Assembly (NCBI RefSeq): GCF_029168945.1 | Contig: NC_083605.1 | Location: 39,879,280-39,943,279, forward strand | Direction of reading: 5' to 3' | Source: Cannabis sativa | Taxonomy: Eukaryota; Streptophyta; Magnoliopsida; Rosales; Cannabaceae | Length of the DNA: 64,000 nt | Shown here: positions 9,964 to 21,545 of the stretch, one piece after another | How positions within the stretch are numbered: position 1 is the first letter of the stretch | Layout of the letters: every line of letters begins with the position of its first letter | The notes under the pieces: model-generated | The model's input: only the letters and a program-made list of their open reading frames with translations | What the model was told of the DNA's origin: nothing | Database searches by the model: none | Position numbers and translations under genes: made by a program

Positions 9964-11010
9964 TGTAAAGACCGCTTAGTTTAATTTGGAAATTAGTAGT
10001 TAATTAAGATTTAATTACGAAAATTGTTTATAGATATTTAAATAATTATTTATGTTGTTATATTTGAATTCTGAATGCATTTTATGTCATTTAGTGAAAT
10101 TTCATAATTTTACATTTTCGGTGCCCGGTAACATGGAACGCGGTGTATGGCTCAGTAGAATCACAAATTAGTATGTTAGTTTAGAGGGGCAGTTTATTTA
10201 GACATTGGGAATGTCGGGATTGGTCGGGAATTTAGAATTTCCCAAAATACCATTAGTACCCCCTTTTGTGCTATTTTAGTGTGGAGGGGCAAAATGGTTA
10301 TTTTTCCCCAATTATGTTTTGTCCTTTAGTGAGCTTATTAATTGGTGATTATATGATTTATGTAATATTGTCTTGGCTGAAATAAAGGTGTAATATGTTA
10401 TTTTTCATTATATTGAAAAATCAAAGAAAATCAAAAATCCCATTTCCTCTCAAAGCTCTCTCTCTCTCTCCCCCTTTCGGCCCTCCTTGAGCAGCAAGGA
10501 ATTGGGGATTTTTCTTTGTGTTTCAAGCTGATTCTCAAGGTTTAGTAAGCTCAAATCCTTGGTAAGATTTTTGGTAGCTTGTTCTTGATGTTTCATTGAG
10601 TTTTAAGACAAAAATGATAGTTTGCATGCTTAGTTTTTGGTTCTTGTTGCTGCTGTAATTATGTGTTGTTTTCAGAAGTTTAAACATGTTTGATTGAGTG
10701 AAATAGAATAGGTTTTGAGGCATGATTAGTTTCTTTTGTTCAAGTTTGGAGTTTTGACTCAAAAACTATGGTTTTTATGGTAAAAGGAGGAATTTTGTTG
10801 CTGTGTTTGTTGTGGTTGTTTTCTGTTGTTTGCAGAAGCTTAGTTATGCATATTTAAGTAGATTTGAGCAGGTTGTGATGCATGTTTATAAGATTTGACC
10901 AAGCTTGAGCTTTGGAATTGTTATTTGGGGTATTTAGAACAGGTCTGGAAGGTTTGAAAGAGTTTGGGTTTGAATTGAATGAAATATGAATTTTTGAAAA
11001 TTCCTGCACT

Positions 11011-11028
11011 GAACCGGAATTCCGGTTC
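11011..11028. repeat. 18-bp perfect palindrome in the Gypsy LTR
   Basis: GAACCGGAATTCCGGTTC is its own reverse complement. Shorter versions recur at 15,536-15,549 and in Gypsy-2 at 40,497-40,512 and 40,533-40,548. Confidence 0.9.
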
Positions 11029-11451
11029 AGGGAAGCCATTAGCAACTGGTCGACCGATGGGGCTTCCAAGAACTTTCCAGAACTGGAATTCCGGTTGTAG
11101 AACCAGTCTACCGGTTGGGACAATTTTGGGAACCCTAGTTCTTCCCATTTTTGTGTTGTTTAGGGTATTGCCATGCTTTTTATCGATAGGGAAACTTTTA
11201 GTTTCTAGTTTAAGTCCCCGGGAAGTGATTTAGCGTGTCACTTATCAAGTGTTGTGATTATTATGGTTTAGGAGCCTGTAAATCGCCGAGCAGTTCGTTC
11301 CACTCAGGTTGAGTGGCACACCTGAATTCAGAATTGAGGTAAGATTAGTATAAAAGTACGCATATGTATTTACATATTTAGCGTGCATGTTAGGAAGCCT
11401 GTTAGATTACATTAGATATGTATGTTGGCTTCGTACCATCCGACAGTATCA

Positions 11452-11706
11452 CATCGGTACGGCTAGAGTATGACTAGCAGCTGGAGTATGACCAGTGTAC
11501 CGAGTATAGGTTGATATTATGGTCGATGGTACTGTACTGTTTGGCTGTATAACATCGGTAAGGCTAGAGTATGACTAGCAGCTGGAGTATGACTAGCAGC
11601 TGGAGTATGACCAGTGTACCGAGTATAGGCTGATACTGTATCACATCGGTAAGGCTAGAGTATGACTAGCAGCTGGAGCATGACCAGTGTACCGAGTATA
11701 GGCTGT
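11452..11706 (+). repeat. LTR minisatellite, 3 units
   Basis: Units of about 70-100 bases starting CATCGGTA.GGCTAGAGTA at 11,452, 11,553 and 11,644. The middle unit has an inner duplication of 'gtatgactagcagctgga'. The partner LTR has two units (from 15,918) and Gypsy-2 has four (from 40,904). Confidence 0.9.
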
Positions 11707-11980
11707 TACTCTGTCAAAAGTACTGTCGTACGAACGTTCGAGACTCAGTACCGTGTGGGACACGGGGATTAGGGTTGTGGTCAAGGGTATGGGCGTCTGA
11801 TCATAACCCGCGATTTATGTATGTTTTATGAATTATGCTTTTCTTACTGAGTCTGTCGACTCACAGTGCTATGTTTATGTGTAGGTAAGGGCAAGGCCAA
11901 AACTAAGGAACCGTGAGGACGAGCCGATGAAGATTGTACATGTCAAGGCAGTTAGGCTTGAAGCGTACGATCCTCGGGAC

Positions 11981-14418
11981 TAAACAATGCTCCTACAACA
12001 TTTATGGATTTGATAAATAGAGTATTCAAGGATTTCCTCGATATCTGTGTGATTGTGTTTATCGACGACATCCTTGTGTACTCTCATTCAGAAGAGGAGC
12101 ACGAGTTACAACTTCAGATGGTTGTGCAACGGCTTCGGGAACACAAGCTTTACGCCAAATTCAAGAAATGTAAATTTTGGCTATCTCAGGTGTCTTTCTT
12201 AGGGCAAATTGTTAGCAAAGATGGGATCAAGGTGGATCCAGGGAAAATAGAATCTGTCAGGGATTGGCCAAGACCGAAGATAGTGACAGAAATTAGAAGC
12301 TTCTTCGGTTTAGCCAGTTATTATCGTCGGTTTGTGGAAGGGTTTTCTAAGATCTCAACACCCTTAACCGAACTTACGAAGAAGAATCTGCGGTTTGTAT
12401 GGTCAGATAAATGCGAAGCTAGTTTTTAGGAGCTGAAACAAAGATTGATTACAGCTCTAGTGTTAGCTTTGCCTTCTGACAAAGAAAAGTTCGTGGTTTA
12501 TTGCGATGCATCCAGATAGGGTCTGGGGTGTGTATTGATGCAAGCCGACAGGGTTATCGCTTATGCTTTCTGTTAGTTAAAGGATTATGAAAAGCGATAC
12601 CCGACTCATGACCTAGAATTGGCAGCAGTAGTTTTTGCGTTGAAGATCTGGCGACATTACCTCTATGGAGAAAGGTGTGAAATTTATACCGACCACAAAA
12701 GTCTCAAATACTTCTTTATTCAAAAAGATTTGAATATGAGACAGAGACGTTGGTTGGAGTTAGTGAAGGATTACGATTGTGAGATTCTTTATCACCCCGG
12801 AAAGGCCAATGTAGTGGCCGATGCCTTGAGCAGGAAAGGTCCCGGGCAGGTAGCTAGCATGATTCAGATCTCACCTCAGTTAGCAGAGGACATGGTCAGA
12901 TCTAGCATTGAGTTTGTGGTAGGCAAGCTTCACAACTTGACGCTGCAATCTGATTTGTTAGAAAGAATTAAAGTCGCTTAGATGACTGATCCAGAGTTAA
13001 TGAAAATCAAAGAAGAGGTTTCAGCTGGTCAAGCCAGGGATTTTTCAATGTCAGACAACGGGATACTATTGTATAAAGCTAGGGTTTGTGTTCCAGATAG
13101 TGTGGAACTCAGGAATGAAATCTTCGAAGAGGCTCATTCTACCCCATATTCCTTGCATCCCGGCACCACCAAGATGTATCAGGATCTTAAACCCTACTTC
13201 TGGTGGAGCGGTATGAAGAAGAATTTGGTAGAATTCATATCGAGATGCCTAACCTATCAGCAGATTAAGGCTGAACATCAGAGACCAGCAGGGTTATTAC
13301 AACCTTTAACCCTACCTGAATGGAAGTGGGAGGATATCACGATGGACTTCGTGGTTGGATTACCTAGAACTACGGGTTTATTCGACTCCATTTGGGTTGT
13401 GGTGGATCGATTCACGAAGTCTGCTCATTTCCTGCCCGTTAGAACAACCTACTCAGTGGACCAATTGGCAGAATTGTATGTTAAAGATATAATAAGGCTT
13501 CACGGGGTACCGAAGTCTATAGTTTTGGATAGAGATCCGAAGTTCACCTCCAAGTTTTGGCAGAGTTTGCAACGGGCAATGGGTACAAAACTAAAATTCA
13601 GTACAGCATTCCATCCTCAGACAGATGGGCAGTCCGAAAGGACGATTCAGATATTGGAGGATATGTTACGAGCCTATGTTATGGACTTTGAAGGCTCTTG
13701 GAGTAAATATCTACCGTTGATAGAATTTTCATACAACAACAGTTATCAGAGTACGATAGGGATGGCTCCCTATGAACTGTTATATGGTAGAAAGTGTAGA
13801 TCTCCCATCCACTGGGATGAGACAGGGGAGAGAAAATACCTAGGTCCAGAGTCAGTGCAGCAGACCAATGAGGCAATTGAGAAAATTAAAGCTAGAATGC
13901 TTGCCTCTCAGAGTAGACAGAAAAGTTATGCAGATCCGAAACGCAGAGATGTTGAGTTCCAGGTAGGGGACCATGTGTTTTTACGGGTGTCTTCAATGAA
14001 GGGGATCAAACGTTTCGGGAAAAGAGGCAAGTTATGCCCTAGGTTTACAGGACCTTTCGAGATTCTCAAGAAGGTTGGTCAAGTGGCATATCGGTTAGCG
14101 TTGCCTCTAGCTCTTTCAGCTGTTCACAACGTATTTCATGTCTCTATGTTGAGAAAATACGTTTCAGATCCTACTCATATACTTAGTTATGAGAGTCTTG
14201 AGCTGCAGCCAGACATGACATATAAAGAACAGCCAGTGCAGATCCTGGATAAAAAGGATAAAGTCCTTCGGAATAAGACCATAACATTGGTCAAGGTACT
14301 CTGGAGAAATAGCAAGGTGGAGGAAGCCACCTGGGAGCTAGAGTCAGACATGAGAGCTCAGTATCTAGAGTTGTTCAGGTTAGATTTTGGGGACGAAATT
14401 CTTTTAAGGAGGGAATAG
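11981..14418 (+). pseudogene. Gypsy-1 pol: partial RT, RNase H, integrase, chromodomain
   Basis: One continuous frame broken only by TAG stops at 12,427, 12,517, 12,574 and 12,979. It starts inside RT (NAPTTFMDL) and includes the active site [10 protein letters not shown] (12,055-12,081). RNase H shows [16 protein letters not shown] and [10 protein letters not shown]. Integrase has the zinc-binding region (HPGTT onward, with the second Cys of CxxC changed to Tyr: CLTYQ), then the D-D-E residues in VVDRF (13,405), LDRDP (13,528) and GQSER (13,636). A GPF motif follows (RFTGPFEIL), and a chromodomain-like end with KVLWRNSK and EEATWELE. The product would normally be processed into enzymes for cDNA synthesis and integration; with no protease and half an RT this copy is dead. 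Confidence 0.9.
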
Positions 14419-14419
14419 T
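14406..14419 (+). promoter_or_regulatory. Gypsy-1 polypurine tract
   Basis: AAGGAGGGAATAGT lies directly before the 3' LTR and would prime plus-strand DNA synthesis. Gypsy-2 has the close variant AAGGGGGAATAGT at 39,263-39,275. Confidence 0.75.
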
Positions 14420-16194
14420 TGTAAAGACCGCTTAGTTTAATTTGGAAATTAGCAGTTAATTAAGATTTAATTATGAAAATTATTTATAGATATTTAAATA
14501 ATTATTTATGTTGTTATATTTGAATTCTGAATGCATTTTATGTCATTTAGTGAAATTTCATAATTTTACATTTTCGGTGCCCAGTAACATGGAATGCGGT
14601 GTATGGCTCAGTAGAATCACAAATTAGTATGTTAGTTTAGCGGGGCAGTTTATTTAGACATTGGGAATGTCGAGATTGGTTGGGAATTTAGAATTTCTCA
14701 AAATACCCTTAGTACCCCCTTTTGTGCTATTTTAGTGTAGAGGGACAAAATGGTCATTTTTCCCCAATTATGTTTTGTCCTTTAGTGAGCTTATTAATTG
14801 GTGATTATATGATTTATGTAATATTGTCTTGGCTGAAATAAAGGTGTAATATGTTAGTTTTCATTATATTGAAAAATCAAAGAAAATCAAAAATCCCATT
14901 TCCACTCAAAGCTCTCTCTTTCTCTCCCTCTTTCGGCCCTCCTTGAGCAACAAGGAATTGAGGATTTTTCTTTGTGTTTCAAGCTGATTCTCAAGGTTTA
15001 GTAAGCTCAAATCCTTGGTAAGATTTTTGGTAGCTTGTTCTTGATGTTTTCTCGAGTTTTAAGACAAAAATGATAGTTTGCATGCTTAGTTTTTGGTTCT
15101 TGTTGCTGCTGTAATTATGTGTTGTTTTCAGAAGTTTAAACATGTTTGATTGAGTGAAATAGAATAGGTTTTGAGGCATGATTAGTTGCTTTTGTTCAAG
15201 TTTGGAGTTTTGACTCAAAAACTATGGTTTTTATGGTAAAAGGAGGAATTTTGTTGTTGTGTTTATTGTGGTTGTTTTCTGTTGTTTGCAGAAGCTTAGT
15301 TATGCATATTTAAGAAGATTTGAGCAGGTTGTGATGCATGTTTATTAGATTTAACCAAGCTTGAGTTTTGAACTCAAAGCTTGGAGCTCACATGGTGGTT
15401 TTTGTTTTAGTGCATGAAGCTTTATTTTAATGCTTTGGAATTGTTCTTTGGGGTATTTAGAACAGGTCTGGAAGGTTTGAAAGAGTTTGGGTTTGAATTG
15501 AATGAAATATGAATTTTTGAAAATTCCTACACTAGACCGGAATTCCGGTTCAGGGAAGCCATTAGCAACCGGTCGACCGGTTGGGACAATTTTGGGAACC
15601 CTAGTTCTTCCCATTTTTGTGTTGTTTAGGGTGTTGCCATGCTTTTTATCGATAGGGAAACTTTTAGTTTCTAGTTTAAGTCCCCGGGAAGTGATTTAGC
15701 GTGTCACTTATCAAGTGTTGTGATTATTATGGTTTAAGAGCCTGTAAATAGCCGAGCAGTTTGTTCCACTCAGGTTGACCGACACACCTAAATTCGGAAT
15801 TGAGGTAAGATTAGTATAACAGTATGCATATGTATTTACATGTTTAGTGTGCATAATAGGAAGCCTGTTAGACTACATTAGATATGTATGTTGGCTTCGT
15901 ACCATCCGACAGTATCACATCGGTACGGCTAGAGTATGACTAGCAGCTGGAGTATGACCAGTGTACCGAGTATAGGTTGATATTATAGTCGATGGTACTG
16001 TACTGTTTGGCTGTATCACATCGGTAAAGCTAGAGTATGACTAGCAGCTGGAGGATGACCAGTGTATCAAGTATAGGCTGTTACTCTGTCAAAAGTACCG
16101 TCATACGAACGTTCGAGACTCAGTACCATGTGGGACACGGGAATTAGGGTTGTGGTCAAGGGTATGGGTGTCTGATCATAACCCGGGATTTATG
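14420..16194 (+). repeat. Gypsy-1 3' LTR, part 1 (before Copia-1)
   Basis: Begins TGTAAAGACCGC just after the PPT. Contains the palindrome at 15,536-15,549 and two minisatellite units (15,918-16,083). Interrupted at TTATG (16,190-16,194) by Copia-1 and resumes at 23,421. Confidence 0.9.
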
Positions 16195-18077
16195 TGTTGG
16201 GTTTTATGCCCTAAATAAAACTCATTTCAATATAATCAGATTTACTTATTAATATAGATCAGAAATAACATTTAATATTGCATGGTTCACATGATTTATT
16301 TCATGATTATATGTACATAATGTATGAATTCATCTGAAACCCTTTTCACATACTTGATCCTGTTTATTGTCTTTATCAACACATTGGAAAGTAAACATGA
16401 CTATGTGAATAAAGTTTCCTAGATTTATCAGACATAGGGTTTTACTGATATGATAATCTACAACAGAGTTTACTTGCATTTGGAGAAATGCTATGTTCTT
16501 TCCAGAGCATTGGTTAAAGTAAAGCTCAGGTTGGATGCATGGAGTATGCATCGGAAGGGACCGATATTGAACTTTGACTTAGATATATTAAACTTACCGT
16601 AATATCTATTCAAGTCAATATCGCCTAGTTGATCCTAGATCAAATGATCTTAATCCTGTTATGATTAGGTTCAATCTCAAGAGGCTATTCGTGTTCTTTG
16701 ATTTGTTAGTTAAGCCTACTTTTAGGTCAGGGTGATACGTACATTTGGGAACACGGTAGTGCAATTGAGTGGGAGCGCTAACATAAACATGGAATCTATA
16801 GCTTCTATCTGGCGAATAGTAAGTAAAGGATGATCTCCTTCGAGCTTGACCAAACGAAAATAAATGGTGGAGATCTCATTTCACATAAGCTGAAATATCA
16901 TTTATACGGGGTTAAGTGTTTTAAGGATTAAATACATTGTAGGGTGTAACGGTAATCTAATCCCTTTACAGTGTAGATCATTCATATAGAGGATCATTGA
17001 TCAAATTAGGATTATAACAATGGATAACTAATGATGTGTCTATATGGTGGAACATATAGAGCATTCTATATACTGAGAGTGCAATTCTAAGTTCTATGCG
17101 TGGATTCAACGAAGAATTAATAAGTCAGTGAATTTAGGTTAATAAATTCTTGATTTACTTATTGGAAGCTCGGTTATATAGACTCATGGTCCCTGCACTA
17201 GTTGAGATAATATTGCTTGTAAGACTCATATAATTGGTTTTGATTAATCAATTATAATTCTCAAATTAAACTATGTCTATTTGTGAATTTTTCACTAAGT
17301 AAGGGCGAAATTGTAAAGAAAGAGTTTTAGGGGCATATTTGTTAATTATGATACTTTGTATGGTTCAATTAATAAATATGATAAATGACAATATTATTTA
17401 ATAATTATTTATAGTTATTAAATAGTTAGAATTGGCATTTAAATGGTTGAATTAGAAAATTGGCGTTTTTGAGAAAATCAGATGTAGAAAAGATAAAACT
17501 GCAAAATTGCAAAAAGTGAGGCCCAAATCAACTTTGTATGGCCGGCCACTTTTGTAGGGAATTTAAACTGATATTTTCATTATTTTAATGCCAAATAATT
17601 CAAACCTAACCCTAGTGGAATGCTATAAATAGATAGTAAAGGCTTCAGGAAAATTACACTTCTGATTCAGAAAAAACTGAGCCTCTCTCTCTCCCTATCT
17701 TTAGCCGCCACTTCCCTTTTCTTTTCTTCTTCAATATTTCGAATTCCTTGAGTGAATGAGTGAGTGCCCACTCATAGCAAGTGATACCTCAATCATAGTG
17801 AGGAAGATCGTGAAGAAAGACTTTCAGCAAGAAGGAGTTTCAGCATTAAAGAATATGAGAAAGAGATCCAGGTTCAGATATTGATAATGCTCTGCTACAG
17901 AAAGGAATCAAGGGCTAGATATCTGAACGTAAGGAGTCATTTAATTTTGCTGCACCCAATGTAAGGTTTCCTAAACTTTATATGTGTTTATTTCATCGTT
18001 TTAGAAAGTTCATATTTAGGGTGTTAATCAACATACTTGTGAGTAGATCTAAGATCTTGGTAAAATAATTTCCAAAA
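16195..18077 (+). repeat. Copia-1 5' LTR
   Basis: Begins TGTTGGGTTTTATGCCC. The terminal CCAACA has become CCAAAA. A TATA box TATAAATAG lies at 17,624-17,632, followed after about 30 bases by the presumed transcript start and a CT-rich leader. The octamer GGCCGGCC is near 17,541. Antisense open frames in it are shadows. Confidence 0.95.
17624..17632 (+). promoter_or_regulatory. TATA box of Copia-1 5' LTR
   Basis: TATAAATAG, conserved at the same LTR position at 22,967, 25,398, 33,361 and 48,969. Confidence 0.7.
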
Positions 18078-18079
18078 AC

Positions 18080-18092
18080 TGGCCTTAGAGCC
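18080..18092 (+). promoter_or_regulatory. Copia-1 primer-binding site (decayed)
   Basis: TGGCCTTAGAGCC starts two bases after the LTR. Copia-B has the better preserved TGGCACCAGAGCC. Both resemble the copia PBS complementary to initiator tRNA-Met (TGGTATCAGAGCC) with a few mismatches. Confidence 0.7.
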
Positions 18093-18443
18093 ATGGTAAT
18101 TGATTTGCTTGCAAGAAATTTGCACTTTAAAACGATTGTTTGATGTTTTGGATAGTATCATGTTGTATTGAGTGTTATTTGATGATTGATTGATGTTTGT
18201 GAATTTTTGTGAATAATAATTGAATATCTGTTTCTGGAATTATTTTTATTGGATAGTATGGAAAAAATTAAGCAAGTTACTTTTTTACAGAACTCAATTT
18301 CGATTTAATTTGAATTAGTTATGATTTTTTGAAGTTTTCGAAAAATTTCGGGATTGAGCAACGAATTCCGCGCGTGGAAATCATGCGATTTCCCCCTGCG
18401 CCAAGATTTCACGCCCAAACACCTCATGCACGCGCGCGGACGA

Positions 18444-18458
18444 GTATGCACAGCATAC
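18444..18458 (+). repeat. GC-island hairpin in Copia-1 leader
   Basis: GTATGC, loop ACA, GCATAC. Copia-B has AGTATGC, loop TTT, GCATACT at 43,226-43,242. Stem kept, loop changed. Confidence 0.7.
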
Positions 18459-19830
18459 CGTCCGTACAACTCTCATTTTTATCGTTTTTCTTCGATTTTT
18501 CATGCTTTTTCATGGATTTAACTTCCGATTTTTTGTGTAGTTCTGTATTTATACATTTACTATTCCTAATTCAATTCTAATTATCATAATTAAATTAATT
18601 AATATTTTTTAAATTTAATTCATAATATTAGTGTAATTTGAATTTGAAAAATAGTAAATATTTATCTTTTTGCTTAATTATCTATCCCATTTTTAAATTT
18701 GATTATATCTTATCTTATTTTTAAATTTAAGGTCAGATTTTAAATTTTTTAAATTAAATCTTTTTTTTTTTAATAATTTGACTTTATTTAAATTTAAAAT
18801 AAGATAACTATAATCATGTAATTTTAAATAGATGTAAGATATTTTTTAATTTTTTATTTATAAAATAACATTAAATTTTTTAAAAAGTAGTTAGCAAATT
18901 TTGAAATGATATTTAGGTTGGTTGAAACATAATTTTTCAAAATTGTAGGTTTAATTTTAAATATTTATTTTCAAATTTCGAAACTTTTTTTTAAAATTTT
19001 CGAAAATAATTTTTTTTATTTAATTAATTATTTTTATTTGAAATTATTTATTTAAAATTAAATAAATCCTACATCCAACTATCCAGCTAACTTTTTGCCA
19101 GATCTAACGATCTAATGGCTGCCTTGGTCAAGTCAATAATTTGTAACAGGTATATTTACAATCTTCTTTCATCTGTGTATGACCTAGCAACATGATAGGA
19201 CCCATCCAAAGTGTGCATGTGTGAGCCTATGTGTTTAATTTCATTATAGATGCATATAGGTTGTTGTTGCTAAATAAAATATCATAGTTCTTCTTGATAG
19301 ATTTTATTTAGGCCCATTTAATTTTTGGGCCTATTCAATTAATAACAGTTGTTCATTGTAAGGTTAAATTCCTCTCTTTTGGGCCTTGTGTGAGAGTTGG
19401 GAGCCATAGTAGTGGGTACGACATACTGAACCCAACACCCCCTCACATGAACCACCCCAATTGTGAAGGCCCATTTGCCTGATTTGAATAACTGTACTAG
19501 GTTAATTAAACTAGTTTAACCTAATAAAATTGATTAGCAACATAATTAATTTCATTTATTTTGAAATTAATTTAAGAAAATTATAGTTTAAAGAATTTTT
19601 TATTCTAAGCTAAACTATATGTATTTTCTTGTATTTAATTAAATATAGAATTATAACCATCTAGATTCTTTCTGAAGCTTAATTTAAATTTTTTCATTAA
19701 ATATTACTATTTAAGTTGACATTTAGTTATCTACAACTAACCAACTTAAATCTGAATATCTTTTGGATTTAAAATTTCAAAATTAAGTTGAGGAATTTTA
19801 GGCATTGGTTATTAAGATTCTTTAGATATT

Positions 19831-19920
19831 TTTTAAGTTAATATCTTTTCGAATATTAACTTAAAATGGAATATTTTAGATATTTTTAAAGTTAATATAT
19901 TTTCGAATATTAACTTAAAA
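19831..19920 (+). repeat. Tandem pair of long hairpins in Copia-1 leader
   Basis: TTTTAAGTTAATAT (19,831-19,844) pairs with ATATTAACTTAAAA (19,853-19,866) across an 8-base loop. The whole unit is duplicated next to it with a few changes (19,881-19,920). Confidence 0.85.
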
Positions 19921-21507
19921 TGGAATATTTTCAAATTAAGTGGTTACAACTTAATTTTTGATATTTAATTAAATTTAAATTTGAAAAATATTTAGGTTCT
20001 AGATTTTTTCTAATACAACCTAAATTAGATATTTTTTCAAATTTTGTGGAAAAGATACTTAGTCAAATAAGATATTTTCTAGATAGTTATTTCTAGACTA
20101 CTTATTATTTCTAATATTAAATAGGAAAATATTATACATTGTGAAATTAATTATTTAAATAATTAATTTTGGTACAATTTATTTTAAGTATATTTTTCCT
20201 AGTATTAAACTAGAGATTAATAATTAAGCCTTCTCTACACTTAATTATTTATTTCTTGAATTTAATACATTTAATTAATTTGAAAATTAAATATCTAAGT
20301 TGATTTTCATCATGATACTTAAATATTTCTTTTTCATGACACTTAATTAAATAGAAAATTATTTTTAGTTGAAATTTAATTTTTCAACTAAATTTAAATA
20401 ATTTTCAAAATATATTTTTTCTTTATTTTATTAATCAAATTTCGAAATCGCATTTCTTGAATGCTGGAATTTCGAATTTTATTTGAAAAATAGATTAAAG
20501 TTGTAAATTATTTATTTTAATTTTTGACCAACTTAAATCAATGATTTTTTCATTTATTTATTAAATTAAAATAAATGAATTAAAGTATATTATTAGAAAT
20601 TAAATTAATTAGTCAAAGGAAAATCTAGATATGTGATATTTTTGCTTGAAGTATTTTTCTAGTGTATTTAATTAAATAGAAAATTAATATTTAAGTTGAT
20701 TTTCATCATCATACTTAAATATTTAATTTTTCTTATATATTTAATTAAATAGGAAAATTATATTTTTTGTTGTAAATTAATTTTATTAATTAATTTTGGG
20801 CCAACATTAAATTAGAATAATTTTTCCAGGATTTATTTTTTATTTTAACATGCATTTTCAAAAATTGTATCCTTAAATACTTTAATTTTTCGAAATGCAA
20901 TATATATTTATAAAAAATTAAATTTGAGTTGTAAATTAATTTAAATTAATTTTGTAACAACTTAAATTGAATATTTTTCTAAATATTTATTGGAAATTAT
21001 TACTAAGATGGAAATAATTCATGTTATTCTCATATCCATCTAAGTAAAATTTATAAATATTAAATTAAAATTTATATTTAGAATTTTTCATTCTAAATTG
21101 AAAATTTTAATTAAATAAATATATATTTAAAATAAAAGATTAAATAAAGAGAATCAAAGAAAATACAACACCCTTTAAATAATGAGCTTTATTATTATTA
21201 GGATATTCGATCTCCATTGTTGGTTTTACAATAGTTAAATGTTTTCGAAATAACCTCAAGACGCTAGACTTCGTCCCCCTATGGATGGTTATTCGTTGAA
21301 CGCATTTAACACCGTAAGATCTCATTTGATAAGTGTTTTGTAAGTTTTCGTCTCTATTAGACTCTCCCCTACGGTGACTACTTAGAGATAAACTTATGAA
21401 ACATGAAACAATGGTGGAAGCTCATAAAATAAGAATAACTTTGACTCTCGCCTACCGGGACAACGTTGGATTCTTATTTTGATCGAATAAAAGGTTGCTA
21501 GAATGGT

Positions 21508-21545
21508 CAGGGGTATGGGCGTCTGATCATAACCCGAGATTTATG
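21508..21545 (+). repeat. Second copy of Gypsy LTR flank inside Copia-1
   Basis: The segment 'gtcaggggtatgggcgtctg' onward to TTATG repeats the sequence that precedes Copia-1 at 16,158-16,194, with three differences. It lies between the broken leader and the second LTR. The join carries a 3-base overlap (ATG). Confidence 0.9.

Larger units (their letters stand above)
9964..11980 (+). repeat. Gypsy-1 5' LTR, 3'-truncated
   Basis: Aligns closely with 14,420-16,194 plus 23,421-23,820 and with the Gypsy-2 LTR. It contains a CT-rich run near 10,457, palindromes around CCGGAATTCCGG, and three minisatellite units at 11,452-11,706. It stops at 'ctcgggac' where the other LTRs continue for about 240 bases. 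Relative to its partner it lacks about 70 bases at 10,910 and keeps about 50 bases (11,053-11,105) that the partner has lost. Confidence 0.9.
18078..21507 (+). other. Copia-1 long untranslated leader
   Basis: About 3.4 kb with no usable frame. It holds a GC-rich island (18,360-18,480) with the hairpin GTATGC-ACA-GCATAC at 18,444-18,458. Many AT-rich inverted repeats follow: 19,710-19,750, 19,831-19,866, 19,881-19,920, 20,495-20,536, 20,687-20,722. Near the end is the motif TTGACTCTCGCC (21,441). The same order appears in Copia-2, Copia-A and Copia-B. It breaks off at 'ttgctagaatg', where the others continue about 230 bases to the gag start. Confidence 0.8.

Noticed and set aside
11452..11706. 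CRISPR-like spaced repeats
   Set aside because: The units are a tandem minisatellite in a plant LTR; no short constant repeat with unique spacers and no cas genes.
10535..15614. Antisense and sense frames in the Gypsy-1 LTRs (10,535, 10,854, 10,979, 14,991, 15,351)
   Set aside because: Short, differ between the two LTRs by frame-breaking indels, no known domain.
18329..18580. 83-codon frame over the GC island of the Copia-1 leader (and 43,096-43,322 in Copia-B)
   Set aside because: Translations are not alike between copies; the conserved feature is the hairpin, not a peptide.
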